A stretch of 64,000 bases of DNA from Prorocentrum cordatum (Eukaryota > Sar > Dinophyceae > Prorocentrales > Prorocentraceae). The notes beneath the pieces were generated by a model. That model was given only the letters and a program-made list of their open reading frames with translations, did no database searches and had not been told where the DNA came from. Positions 32,681 to 42,879 of the stretch are shown one piece after another. Position 1 is the first letter of the stretch, and each line of letters opens with the position of its first letter. The translations under genes and the position numbers were made by a program. The stretch lies in assembly GCA_963575745.1 (NCBI GenBank), contig CAUYUJ010003891.1:251518-315517 (forward strand), written 5' to 3'.

Positions 32681-34075
32681 GGTCGTACATGTCGAAACAT
32701 CGGTTGTCAAGCCAGATCTTGAGTTCGGTGTGCAAAGATTCACTAACCTCTTTGGGATGTGCTGCTATGTCGGCTTTGGTGAGTAGGTCATCTTCCGTAA
32801 CTACCGCAGCACGTTTAGCAGCCGATGATACGTATACTCTCACCGTTGCGACCATGTTTGGCTCGAGCTGTGCAAGTTGGGCCTGCTCCAGTACGATCTT
32901 TGCCATTACTGGCGTAAAACACAATTCGGCGCATGGGCCATGTTCATCACTGTCAAGAGAGTAGTCCTCGTCAGGTGTGGTCGAGCATAAGGAGGCAAGA
33001 CAAGGCTCTTGGTGTTCAGACTCGTCTCCGAGCGTCTCCGACACAACAATATCTTCCTCGTCCAATAATGCTGAGACCAAGACACATTGGTCAGGCAGCA
33101 TAGTTGTTGGGACGCAATAGAGACAGTGGTCGGTAACTGTCGTGGGATGAAGGTCCATGCGCAGTTCATCGTACCACTCTTCCATCATCATGTCCTCGAT
33201 GGCGTGTTCCTCGCTTTCCTCGTAGATTGTAGACAGGCGACCTTCACTTGGTGATGAAGCACCTGGGGTGTCTGGAGAAGGCCTGTCTCCAGGCTGGTCA
33301 GGTCTTTCAGACGGTGTGTCCAAGTGCTGATACTTGACAAGGTCGTCATGAAATCCTGGGGAAGGAGCTTGTGACGTCAGGCGCTGGATGAGTCTGGAGT
33401 GAGTGCTACCAGTGATTCGAGAGATGTTCAAGCCGGTGCCTACACACCCGTAGTAGTGGAAGGCTGGGTTGACATCGTTGTCGTAGTGGATCAGTGTAGA
33501 CCCGCTGGCGTACTTGACTGAAGGTAGATTGGGTACGCTCTTGGCCAGTCTCAGGGCTACTACGCGCTTAACCCTGAAATAATTTCGCACGAGATACTGT
33601 AGTGCTAAGTGTACGCGCGGGTGGATCTTGCTGTCGTCGGAAAGGTTGAGGTTTCCGTTGTAGTCTGGGATGTAGCCGAACACTTTGGCAGGTTTCCCTG
33701 CGCCCGGGTGTGCCACGCACGTAAGGACGGTTTTCATGGCCACGTTATCCATGCCAAGTTCCCTGGTGAGAAGGCATTCAATATATAGCGTGTGGCGAGC
33801 ATCGGGATACACTGCAATTACCTCACGCAATCCAGCCTTGACGACTACGTGTCCGCGTTCGGGCGCGCTACGGATCACAGGGAACGGGCCATTCCAGCCT
33901 CCATCATCGTCCTTAGTGGCCGTAGGTCGGTGATAGTCGACCAAGTCCCCAGCAGAGCATAGACGAGCACCATCTGGCGCCGTCTTGGCCCTGAGAGCAC
34001 GGTTCGTCTTCGCTACTGCCGTGGCTTGAGTTATTGCTTCCAGGCTAACTTCCCCCACGCGACGCTCGCGTTCGT
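32660..34075 (-). pseudogene. Copia polyprotein: integrase C-terminal region and linker
   Basis: The frame enters from the gap (TERERRVGEVSLEAITQATA). GDLVDYHRPTATKDDDGGW then GPFPVIRSAPERGHVVV is the small beta-barrel that follows the integrase core in these elements. A roughly 300-residue Ser/Pro/Asp/Glu-rich linker follows (SPDTPGASSPSEGRLSTIYE), then KADIAAHPKEVSESLHTELK, IWLDNRCFDM and DRSKASHTY, which in copia proteins lies just before the RT. The frame ends at 32601 but homology is lost at about 32665, where the RT resumes one frame over. The DDE core of the integrase is absent from the window. Confidence 0.75.
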
Positions 34076-34175
34076 NNNNNNNNNNNNNNNNNNNNNNNNN
34101 NNNNNNNNNNNNNNNNNNNNNNNNNNNNNNNNNNNNNNNNNNNNNNNNNNNNNNNNNNNNNNNNNNNNNNNNNNN
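34076..34175. other. Assembly gap (100 N)
   Basis: Exactly 100 N, the usual placeholder for a gap of unknown length. Left of it is copia coding sequence. Right of it is an 80-bp satellite with no coding potential. Confidence 0.99.
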
Positions 34176-34665
34176 GACGACGCCGAGGATAAAGTGGTCG
34201 GGGCGAAAGGGGCGGCGCGCTGGGCTGCTGGGGCGAGGGGTAGGGGGGGGGGGGCGACGACGACGCCGAAATAAAGTGGTCGGGGCGGAGGGGGCAGCGC
34301 GCTGGGCTGCTGAGGAAAGGGGGGGGGGAGCGACGACGACGCCGAAATAAAGTGGTCGGGGCGGAGGGGGCGGTGCGGTGGGGTGCTTGGGAGCGACACA
34401 TAGCGACACATGTCGGCACATATCGACATATAGAGACATGTATCGACACACACACACATATCGACGCATAGCGACACACAGCGACACATAGCGACGCACA
34501 CATGGAGACGCATAGCGACACACAGCGACACAGACACATATAGCGACACATATAGCGGCACATGAAGGGCACAAGGCACACAGCGACACATATAGCGACC
34601 CATGAAGGGCACAAGGCAGCTGGGGGGAGCGACGACGACGCCGAAATAAAGTGGTCGGAGCTCTA
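34176..34665 (+). repeat. 80-bp tandem repeat and AGCGACACAT minisatellite
   Basis: Three units of about 80 bp begin GACGACGCCGAAATAAAG (near 34176, 34258 and 34333) and a fourth partial one is at 34630. Between 34390 and 34615 the sequence is built from AGCGACACAT/CACATATCGAC decamers plus two copies of CATGAAGGGCACAAGGCA. Confidence 0.8.
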
Positions 34666-34698
34666 GACACCCTGTGCAAGAGTATAAACTTTTTCGCT

Positions 34699-34802
34699 GT
34701 CGGGGGCGCCTGTCCCTGGGCGGCTGGAAAGTTTATACCCCTACGGTGCCACCGTAAAGGGAAAAAAAACTTTCCAGCCGCCCTGGGACAAGCGCCCCCG
34801 AC
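34699..34802 (+). repeat. 104-bp foldback with 36-bp arms
   Basis: The left arm at 34699-34734 (GTCGGGGGCGCCTGTCCC...) and the right arm at 34767-34802 (...GGGACAAGCGCCCCCGAC) pair at 34 of 36 positions. The loop contains a second small stem, TACGGT at 34742-34747 with ACCGTA at 34751-34756. The shape fits a foldback MITE or a small-RNA precursor. No clear target-site duplication was seen. Confidence 0.85.
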
Positions 34803-36600
34803 AACTCACTTGGCGCCCTCACGCCCCGCGGAACGCACTCTCTCCATCGCGCCTTCGCGCGCCGACCCTCCTGAGGAGGACGGCCGCTCTGGAGTCCAGA
34901 CCGTGACACGCGAAGCGCGACCACCTTCGGGTTCCTCCTCCTCCTCTGAAGGGGCCCCAGGACACAAATAAATACACACAAATAAAAAGGCTCCCCATAT
35001 TTTCCCATATTTTCTGGGTTTTTGTCTTCCCCCCACTTACCATACTTTCCATATTTTCAGGGGAATCGACGATTAATTGTGTCTGTGTGTTGCTTTCCCT
35101 CCTGATCCTCCTCCTCCTCCCCACCACCTTCGAGCCCCCACCTTCGGGCCCCCACAAATGTGAAGCGTGAAGGGGGACCGGCTCAGGCGGGGAAACATTC
35201 GCTTGGCATCGGCGACGCGCCGCCGACGGATCGGCGACCCGCCCACCGACAGCAGAACCCCACGGCCCTGGGCGGGGCGGGCCCTCGGGCCACCCTCGGC
35301 GATCCAGGGGCGATTGGAGGTCGGTGCGCCCCCCCTGCGCCCATCCCCCCCCGAACGCCGCTTCTGCGCCCCTCTACGCGCCGACGCCCGGGCGCTCGTT
35401 GGCGCGCGCGGGGCGCTCAGCCGCCAAGTGGCCGCCTTGAAGCGGGGCGCCCCGGCGGCGGGTGCGGGCGCGGGTCGGCCGGCGGCGGCGCTGGGAGGGC
35501 ATCGGGCCGACGTCTGCCGCGAGAGGTCTTTCCTCGCGTCGGGCGGATCCTCGGGGCTTTCGGCAGATCCTCGCCGGCCTTCCAGGTTCGGGGCGCTTTG
35601 CAGCAGCTGTCCCTCGCCGAAAGCTTTCCATTCGTGCCCGGCTCGTCCCGAACGGCCGCCAGAGACCCAGGCTACGACCCATGCATCGAACCAACGTTCG
35701 CCAAGAAGGCTACCCAGATCTCCGATGATGTGTTTTTCCCCATCCTGGCGTTGCTCCTCGATTCCTGGCTTCGAGGCCTTCGTCGGGCCCCGGGACCAGC
35801 ACTGCTGGATCCAGGGTGAGGACCTGGCACCGGGGAAGGGACGTGACCTGCTTGAGGCCGCGCATTGAGGACAGCATCGTCGGATCTGAGGAGGGCATCG
35901 GGCCGAGGTTCGCCAAGACGGGGAGGAGAATCTGTTGTTGGTTGTGTCCTCCTTCTTCCGCTCCTCAATCGAAGCTTTTCGGGCGCTTTCTTTATTTTTG
36001 ATGCCTCCAGGGGGCTCCTGGTGGTAGGGTTCCCCTCTGAGTTCTGGTCGGAACGCACCTGGGAGAAGGTGCTATTTTCCAACGAAGGGCTAGATGATGA
36101 GACGCCGTTTTCCAATTTTCACCCCTTCGGCGTCTGATTGATCTTCGGGACCTTTCACAGCCAGCAACTCGTGGCAGGTCGACGCTGTGTTGCCGCATTT
36201 AAAGGCATCGGAGGGGAAAGAGAGGAAGGAGGGACATCGAGAGGATAAGGACGGGAAGGTAGGTTTTGGGGGGGAAGGAAGGATACGAAGGAGGTGGAGG
36301 AAGGGGGAGAAGGAAGAGGAACGCAGCTGCTTCGGCAGAATTCGTCATCACAGGACGCCTTGGGCGGCAATCGATCTTCGGGCTGTCTGTCAGATATTCG
36401 GGCATGAGCTAGCGTGTGAAATCGAGAAGGCCGCCCCTGTCGAGCCCGTTGCACGTGTGGTGAGCAGTGCACGTGGTATCGCATAGGCCGGCAACAGAGA
36501 TGAGCTGAGCAGCGCGATTTGGCCGACGGCGGGGGCGGAGGCGAACGTTGGAAGAAGGAGGGAGAAACGAGTGAAAAACAAATCAAAGCAGGGGCATATA
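34803..36600. other. Unassigned sequence, no gene recognised
   Basis: 34970-35050 is AT-rich (AAATAAATACACACAAATAAAA, CCCATATTTTCCC twice). 35160-35900 has overlapping Arg/Ala/Pro-rich frames on both strands without domain features. GAGGGCATCGGGCCGA occurs at about 35497 and 35892, a short direct repeat. 36235-36330 is a GGAAGGA purine tract. Confidence 0.4.
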
Positions 36601-37190
36601 GATTAGCCTGGCGAAGGACCCAACCATATGCAGCTGCGAATGACACAATCATGTGCGTCGTCGTCGGTGGAAATCCGAATGAGGCCACGAGATGTGTGAG
36701 GAATGTACCGGCATGGGCGCGGCGAGCGTATGCGAAAGAAGCCACGGGGCCTTCGGTGGGGCTCCCTATGGGGCCACGAAGCGCGTGAAGGGAACGCCGA
36801 AATGGTTGGGGCGGACGCACGCGAACACCGTCACTGGAGCCTTCAATTGAACTCCTTATGGGGCCGCGAAGCATGTGAAGGATGTATTGAAATGGTCGGG
36901 GTGGACGCATGCAAACACCGCCACTAGAGCCTTCGGTAGCGCTCCCTACGGGGCCACGAAGCGTGCGAGGGGTGTGCCGAAAATTGGCTGGGCGGACGCA
37001 TGCGAGCACTGCCACCAGAGCTTCGGTGGAACTCCTTGTGGAGCCTCGAAGCGTGTGAGGGGTACGCCGCACTGGGCGCGGCAGGCGCATGCGAACGCAA
37101 CCATTGGGGCCGTCGCTGGCGCCCCCTATGGGGCCACGAACCGTGTGAGAGGTGTACCGAAATGCGTGCTGCGGGTGCACGCGAACGCAA
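36601..37190 (-). mobile_element. Inverted truncated copy of the composite element
   Basis: It starts with the conserved tail in inverted form (TTAGCCTGGCGAAGGACCC then AACCATATGCAGCTGCGAATG at about 36603) and continues with about six 85-90 bp satellite units carrying GGGGCCACGAAGCGTGTGAG. The header end is replaced at about 37195 by the hairpin array. Confidence 0.7.
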
Positions 37191-37194
37191 AGAC

Positions 37195-39530
37195 CATCCG
37201 CCGCGGACGGAGCTCTCGGGGAGCCCCCCGACGGACCCTGTCCGCGGCGGGGTGTCTCCCGTGGAGAATCTGGCCCCGATTCCCCACGGGAGACCATCCG
37301 CCGCGGACGGGGCCCTCGGGGGGCCCTCCAACGGGCCGCGTCCGCGGCGGGGTGTCTCCCGTGGAGAATCTCGCCCCGATTCCCCACGGAAAACCATCCG
37401 CCGTGGACGGGAGCTTCGGGGCTCTCCGGGAACCACCCCACATGCTCTGTCCGCGGCGGGGGGTCTCCCGTGGAGAATCTGGCCCCGATTCCCCACGGGA
37501 GACCACCCGCCGCGGACGGAGGCGTCGGGGCCGTCGGGGGGCCACCCCAAAAAATGCTCTGTCCGCGGCGGGGTGTCTCCCGTGGAGAATCTGGCCCCGA
37601 TGCCTCGGGGCTCTCGGGGAGCCCCCCCAAATGCTCTGTCCGCGGCGGGTGGTCTCCCGTGGAGATTCTGGCCCGATTTCCCGCGGGAGACCATCCGCCG
37701 CGGACGGAGCGTTTATTGACGCCTCCCCCAATGGCGCCCCCTGGGCCCGACACCATGCGAAACGGGACCTCCCGAGAGAAGCCTCAAAAGGCCCGACACC
37801 ATACGAAACGGGACCTCCCGGGGCGGGTTTTCGGGCGCCCGACACCATGCCAAACGGGACCTCCCGGGACTAGGTTTTCGGGGCGTGACACCATGCCAAA
37901 CGGGACCTCCGAGGAAGGCGCTCATGGGCCCGACACCATGCCAAACGGGACCTCCGGCGAGAAGCGCCCATGGGCCCGAACGGGACCCTGCCGCCGCGGA
38001 CGGAGCCCTCGGTGCCTTCGGGGAGCCCCCCATCGGGCCCTGTCCCCGGCGGGGTGTGTCTCCCGTGGAGAATCTGGCCTCGATTCCCTTCGGGAAACCA
38101 TCCGCCGCGGACGGGGCCCCCAGGGGGGCCCCCAACGGACCCTGTCCGCGGCGGGGTGTCTTTCGTGGAGAATCTGGCCCCGATTCCCCGCAGGAGACCA
38201 TCCGCAGCGGACGCGGCTCTCGGGGGCCCCCCCAACGGGCCGTGTCCGCAGCGGGGTGTCTCCCGTCGAGAATCCAGCACCGATTCCGCACGGGAGATCA
38301 TCGGCTGCGGACGGTGGCCTCGGGGAGCCCCCAACAAGCCCTGTCCGCGGCGGGGTGTCTCCCGTGGAGATTCTGGCCCCGATTCCCCACGGGAGACCAT
38401 CCGCCGCGGACGATGCTCTCGGGGAGCCCCCCAACGGGCCCTGTCCGCGGCGCAAGCTCTCCCGTGGAGAATCCAGCCCCGATTCCGCACGGGAAATCAT
38501 CGGCCGCGGACGGTGGCCTCGGGAAGCCCCCCGACGGACCCTGTCCGCGGCGGGGTGTCTTTCGTGGAGAACCTGGCCCCCACAGGAGACCATCCGCCGC
38601 GGACGGGGCCCTCGGGGGGCCCTCCAACGGGCCGCGTCCGCGGCGGGGTGTCTCCCGTGGAGAATTTGGCCCCGATTCCCCACGGGAGACCATCCGCCGT
38701 GGACGGGAGCCTCGGAGCTCTCCGGGAACCACCCCGCATGCTCTGTCCGCGGCGGGGGGTCTCCCGTGGAGAATCTAGCCCCGATTCCCCACGGGAGACC
38801 ATCCGCCGCGGACGGGGGCCCCGGGGCTCTCGGGGAGTCAACCCAAATGCTCTGTCCCCGAGTCCCCACGGGAGACCATCGGCCGCGGACGGGGGCCTCG
38901 CGGCCCTCGGGGAGCCACCCCAAATGCTCTCTCCGCGGCGGGGGGTCTCCCGTGGAGATTCTGGCCCCGATTTCCCACGGGGGACCATCCGCCGCGGACG
39001 GGGGCCCTCGCGGCCCTCGCAGAGCTACCCCAAATGCTCTGTCCGCGGCGGGGGGGTCTCCCGTGGAGAATCTGGCCCCGATTCCCGACGGGAGACCATC
39101 CGCCGCGGACGGGTGCCTCGGGGCTCTCGGGGAGCCACCCCAAATGCTCTGTCCGCGGCGGGTGGTCTCCCGTGGAGAATCTGGCGCCGATTCCCTACGA
39201 GAGACCATCCGCCGCGGACGGAGCGGTTATTGACGCCCCTCCGGTGGCGCCCCCTGGGCCCGACAGCATGCCAAACGGGACCTCCCGGGGCGGGTTTTCG
39301 GGGGCCCGACACCATGCCAGACGGGACCTCCCGGGGCCAAGTTTTCGGTGCGTGACACCATGCCAAACGGGACCTCCGGGGAAGGCGCCCATGGGCCCGA
39401 CACCATGCCAAACGGGACCTCCGGCGAGAAGCGCCCATGGGCCCGACACCATGCCAAACGGGGCCTCCCCGCCGCGGACGGAGCCCTCGGGGCCTTCGGG
39501 GAGCCCCCCAGGGGCCTGTCCGCGGCAGAA
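37195..39530 (+). repeat. Array of hairpin-forming units in a higher-order repeat of about 1.5 kb
   Basis: About 17 units (starts near 37240, 37340, 37449, 37561, 37638, 38040, 38143, 38244, 38342, 38442, 38542, 38635, 38743, 38930, 39040 and 39147) each form a roughly 69-bp inverted repeat. GTCCGCGGCGG pairs with CCGCCGCGGAC, and inside it TCTCCCGTGG pairs with CCACGGGAGA. Two blocks are closed by a second repeat, five copies of a 48-bp unit with GACACCATGCCAAACGGGAC, at 37740-37985 and 39255-39470. Both blocks have GCGGTTATTGACGCC-like junctions at 37707 and 39220, so the whole module is duplicated. Open frames here follow the repeat. Confidence 0.85.
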
Positions 39531-39534
39531 ATAG

Positions 39535-40025
39535 CGTCTGCGCTCGGAATAGCGTCTGCGCCGGGAATAGCATCTGCGCCGGGAATACGGTCTGCACCGG
39601 GAATAGCGTCTGCGCCGGGAATAGCGTCTGCGCCGGGAGTAGCGTCTGCGCCGGGAATAGCGTCTGCGCCACAAATAGCGCCTGCGCCGGGAATAGCGTC
39701 TGCGCCGGGAATAGCGTCTGCGCCGGGAATAGCGTCTGCGCAGGGAATAGCGTCTGCGCCAGGAATAGCGTCTGCGCTGGGAATAGCGTCTGCGCCAGGA
39801 ATAGCGGCTGCGCCGGGAACGCAATGCATCAGGCCCTCGGCAGCAAGACCAACAGGCGGAACAGCGTCTGCGCCGGGAATAACGTCTTCAAGCACATTTG
39901 CGTCTTCAAACGGAATTGCGTCTTCAAGCGCCTTTGCGTCTTCACCCTTTGGTTGCGCAGTTGCGTCTTCAAAGCGTTTAGCGTCTTCACCCGCTCGACC
40001 GCCCCTGGCCAATAGAGTCTTCAAC
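39535..40025 (-). repeat. 18-bp tandem repeat, possible hexapeptide-coding array
   Basis: About 17 copies of GGGAATAGCGTCTGCGCC run from 39540 to 39835, then GTCTTCAA-type 15-18 bp units to 40015. On the minus strand one frame from 40024 reads KTLLARGGRAGEDAKRFED, then EDAKALEDAIPFEDANVLED, then (GADAIP)n. On the plus strand it reads (GIASAP)n. The minus-strand version looks more protein-like, but no start, splice site or conserved neighbour supports a gene. Confidence 0.65.
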
Positions 40026-40073
40026 TAATGTCTTCGTCTTCAAGCCGAATGGGGAACCCCGTGTGCCACCTCA

Positions 40074-40078
<5 letters not shown>

Positions 40079-40114
<36 letters not shown>
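40079..40114. repeat. (TA)18 microsatellite
   Basis: Thirty-six bases of alternating TA lie directly against the outer end of the B2 repeat of the retroelement at 40115. Confidence 0.97.
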
Positions 40115-40119
<5 letters not shown>

Positions 40120-40338
40120 CCCCTGGGAAACGTGCTTCGGCCCAGACGCAGCACTACTAAATCCAGATCCTGCCTTGAACCTCAGACGACGAAGACAGCA
40201 AACGTCGACGCGAGGGCGCTTATTTTCTGAGCCGGCTCGTGGACACCGCGAGGAGTGCCTGAGGGGCAGCAGCGCCCCGAAAATTGCCGGAGAAGAGCTG
40301 ACCTCAACTCCGGCCTTTAATAGATTTGCCAAAATACT
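40115..40338 (-). repeat. B2 repeat, outer 3' end of the retroelement
   Basis: Copy of B1 differing at about 20 of 225 positions (for example CAGACGCAGC versus CAGACACAGC). It borders the (TA)18 tract, which may be the target or an insertion-associated expansion. Confidence 0.75.
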
Positions 40339-40446
40339 GGACCCCAGCAGCGCACAGGAGGCAAGTGTAGGTCAGCGGCGCAACATCGTCGAGGACACAC
40401 ATGCAAAGGGAAGGAGACGGATGAAAGAGGGAAGGAAGAGGGGGGA

Positions 40447-40732
40447 GAGGGGCGAGCAAATAACAGCAGAAACACTTAGATGAGGGATAAACCGCGCAGA
40501 CACATATCACATCCCCTGGGAAACGTGCTTCGGCCCAGACACAGCACTACTAAATCCAGATCCTGCCTTTCGCCTCAGACGACGAAGACAGCAGACGTCG
40601 ACGCGAGGGCGCTCATTTTCTGAGCCGGCTCGTGGACACCGCGAGGAGTGCCTGAGGGGCAGCAGCGCCCCGAAGATCGCCAGAGAAGAACTGGCCTCAA
40701 CTCCAGCCTTTGATAAATTTGCCAGGATTCCC
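40447..40732 (-). repeat. B1 and A2 repeats at the 3' end of the retroelement
   Basis: B1 is 40508-40732 and A2 follows at 40447-40507 on the minus strand. The two abut at CACATATCAC|ATCCCCTGGG. A 109-bp unique segment (40339-40446) with a GGAAGGA-rich purine tract separates A2 from B2. Confidence 0.75.
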
Positions 40733-40734
40733 GG

Positions 40735-41800
40735 CACGCCGAGCAGCAGCGAGGGCCTCACTGACCACCTGCAGCGCGCGCGCTCTGAGAGCTTCGCCCG
40801 GATGCGCGCCGCCTGCCGCAGGAGAGCATCCGAGATCCGAGACTCGGGCCAGCGAGCGCCCAAGCTGGCTGGCATCGTCTGACTGCGCAGCTCGCGAGCG
40901 ACGCCCGCCGACTTCGCTGCTGGATGTCCTCAAACGACGTCTTGTGCCCAAGGAGTCGCGGCTAGGCCCGGCATGGACAGACCGGGGGCGACCGTCGGGC
41001 AGTCCAGGGCCTGGCTCATCTCACTGTAGAGCCGATCCAGGCTGCGCAGCGGGAGGGCTCGGAAGAGGAGCTCTTCTGCTGGGGGGTCGCGGACGAGCAG
41101 CTCCAGCAGGTCAGGGGCCCAGGCCCTGTCGTGGGCCCCAAGCACCACGCTGGCGTCGAACCGTCTGTTCTTGGCTGGCGGGGCGCCGCGGGGGGCGATC
41201 GTCAGAGCCCAGCCCTGGGCGGCGGCCCCTCGGCGCGGCCGGCGGGCCGCCGCGCCCGCCAGCGCCGGCCCTTCTGAGGGCCGGCGGTCGCAGTCCACGC
41301 TGGCCCAAGCGCGAGCCGCCGCCATGGCGCACAGGAGCCGGTCGTGGCCCCCGGCGCGGTTGACGAAGTAGTCGATGGCCAGGTAGACCTGCCCCACGCG
41401 CGGCGGGCCCCTGCAATGCTCGGGCGAGGAGCGAGCGAAACCCAGCAGAGCCGGCCTCGAGCGAGGCAGGAGGGAGGGATCCCTCCGAGGCCACCCATTG
41501 ACGAAGGCGGCCCCGTGGAAGGCGCACCGCGCGACGGCGACGCGGCCCGCCGCCAGGTAGAGCGTCTCGACGTAGTCCTCGAAGGCGCGGCCCCAAGCAT
41601 CCAAGCTCTTGCCGCTCGGAGCGTCGCGACCCAGGGAGCGAACCACGTCGCCGTAGGCGGCCTCGTAGCGCTTGCGGTTGACGGGGGTGGCCGTGAGCCT
41701 CTTGAAGAAACCGAGCTGCTCGGCTTCGTGCTGACGATGGCGCTGTCCACGCCGACGGCCACGAGCATCCACCTCGGTGAGCAGGGAAAATGCCCCGCTC
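40735..41800 (-). pseudogene. Tyrosine-recombinase-like domain in the retroelement
   Basis: ATPVNRKRYEAAYGDVVRSL, WGRAFEDYVETLYLAAG and LPRSRPALLGFARSSPEHCR form the N-terminal helical part. DCDRRPSEGPALAG supplies an RxxE-like box (first catalytic Arg). ALTIAPRGAPPAKNRRFDAS supplies a Lys-containing strand. After a one-base frame change at about 40985-40995 the neighbouring frame gives PRSVHAGPSRDSLGTRRRL, comparable to the RH(x)G box II, then EVGGRRSRAAQSDDASQ in the place of the final W/H...Y region. The terminal Tyr is not identified. A tyrosine recombinase fits the split direct repeats that bracket the element. Confidence 0.6.
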
Positions 41801-41929
41801 CTCGTCCAGGTCGGCCCCGCCCCTGGAGCGGCCCGCCTGCCCCCAGCCGAGCGAGGCCCGGCGCGGGAGGGACGGGGGCGCCACCGCGGCTCCTGAGCTG
41901 GTTCTGGACTCCCCGGCCGCGCGCCTGAG

Positions 41930-42766
41930 CTCGTCCTCCCACGAGGGCGCCAGGAGCTGCTCGCCGGCGCTGCCGAAGGCGCTCGGCGGGGCGGCCTCCC
42001 CCAGCACCCAGGCCAGAGCACGACAAGGAGGTGGGGGGTACGCCGCTGCATACGAAGTCTGCCACCGCCATCCATCGCCCTCGACGAAGACCCAGCCCTG
42101 CCGAATGATGCGTCCCTAGCAGCCTGGGCAGCGGCGGACAGCCTCGGGAAAGTTGGGGAAGTTGCTGCACAGGCCAGCGGGCTTCTTCCAGGCGGCGCCG
42201 TAGGCGCACATGTGGATCTCGTGGCGCTCGCCGCCGCATCGCCGAAGTTGCTTCCCAAGCGGCTGCCAGCCCCAGAGGCCAGAGGACCAGGGGTTCCCCA
42301 GCACCACGAACACCTGGTGACCGAAGCACTCCTGGAAGATCCGCGCGGTGAATCGAGCACTCTCCAGGCCGTCCTTCTCGGTGCTGCCCGACGGCTCCGA
42401 CTGTCGGGCAGAGCTCCAGCGGGCGCACGGAGTGCCGAGGGCCACGGCCCAGAAGCGGCCGCTCCGGACCCAGCCGACGACGGCCGCCGCCACAGCGGGC
42501 AAGACGACGCTGGATTGCCCCCCGTTCGCGGTGTCGAACGGCACGGCCACGGCGAGCCCCGCGAGCGCCACCGCAGCGGAGAGCCGCAAGCACCCGGCGA
42601 AGACCTCCAGGAATGCCTTCCCCCATCGCTGCACGCCCGGCCGAGCGCGGACCTCTGGCCTGGGCTCCCGCACAGGCCGGGGCGGGCGCCCCAACCGAGG
42701 GCCCCTGTCGGCGGCGCCGAACGCGGCCCCCGCGGCTGAAAGGTCCTCGCCTCGCGCCTCCGCCAC
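41930..42766 (-). pseudogene. Cytosine-methyltransferase-like domain in the retroelement
   Basis: One frame reads AFLEVFAGCLRLSAAVALAG (42616-42557), like the SAM-binding motif I of C5 methyltransferases (xFxGxG). Then come AVALGTPCARWSSARQ, with the Pro-Cys dipeptide in the place of the catalytic motif IV, VVLGNPWSSGLWGW in the place of the ENP/ENV motif, and IHMCAYGAAWKKPAGL. After an in-frame TAG at 42118-42116 the same frame continues with GWVFVEGDGWRWQTSYAAAY. The motif order fits a Dnmt-like Rossmann fold, but the target-recognition region is not evident and motif VI lacks Glu, so activity is uncertain. Capture of cytosine methyltransferases by retrotransposons has been reported in dinoflagellates. 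Confidence 0.65.
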
Positions 42767-42879
42767 CCGGGCCGTCGGCGTCGCGGCCGCGGCTCCAGCG
42801 CGGGGGAGTGCGCCGCCGCCCTCGGCGGCCGGCCGGAAGAGAGGCGGCCTTCGTCAAGGCCCTCCGCACCTCGGCCTCG

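Larger units (their letters stand above)
31072..34075 (-). mobile_element. Ty1/copia-like LTR retrotransposon, decayed and truncated by the assembly gap
   Basis: Order on the minus strand is integrase C-terminal part, long acidic linker, reverse transcriptase, RNase H, the Ty1/copia order. Three reading frames are needed, with changes near 32665 and 32165, so this copy is frameshifted or the assembly has indels. Gag, protease and the integrase core would lie upstream of 34075, where 100 Ns begin; beyond the gap there is only satellite, so the join is doubtful. Confidence 0.85.

Noticed and set aside
36155-39355. Several 400-700-codon frames on both strands
   Set aside because: All run through the hairpin array. 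Both strands are open at once, and the peptides (for example SAADGLPWGIGARFSTGDT-type repeats) simply mirror the unit.
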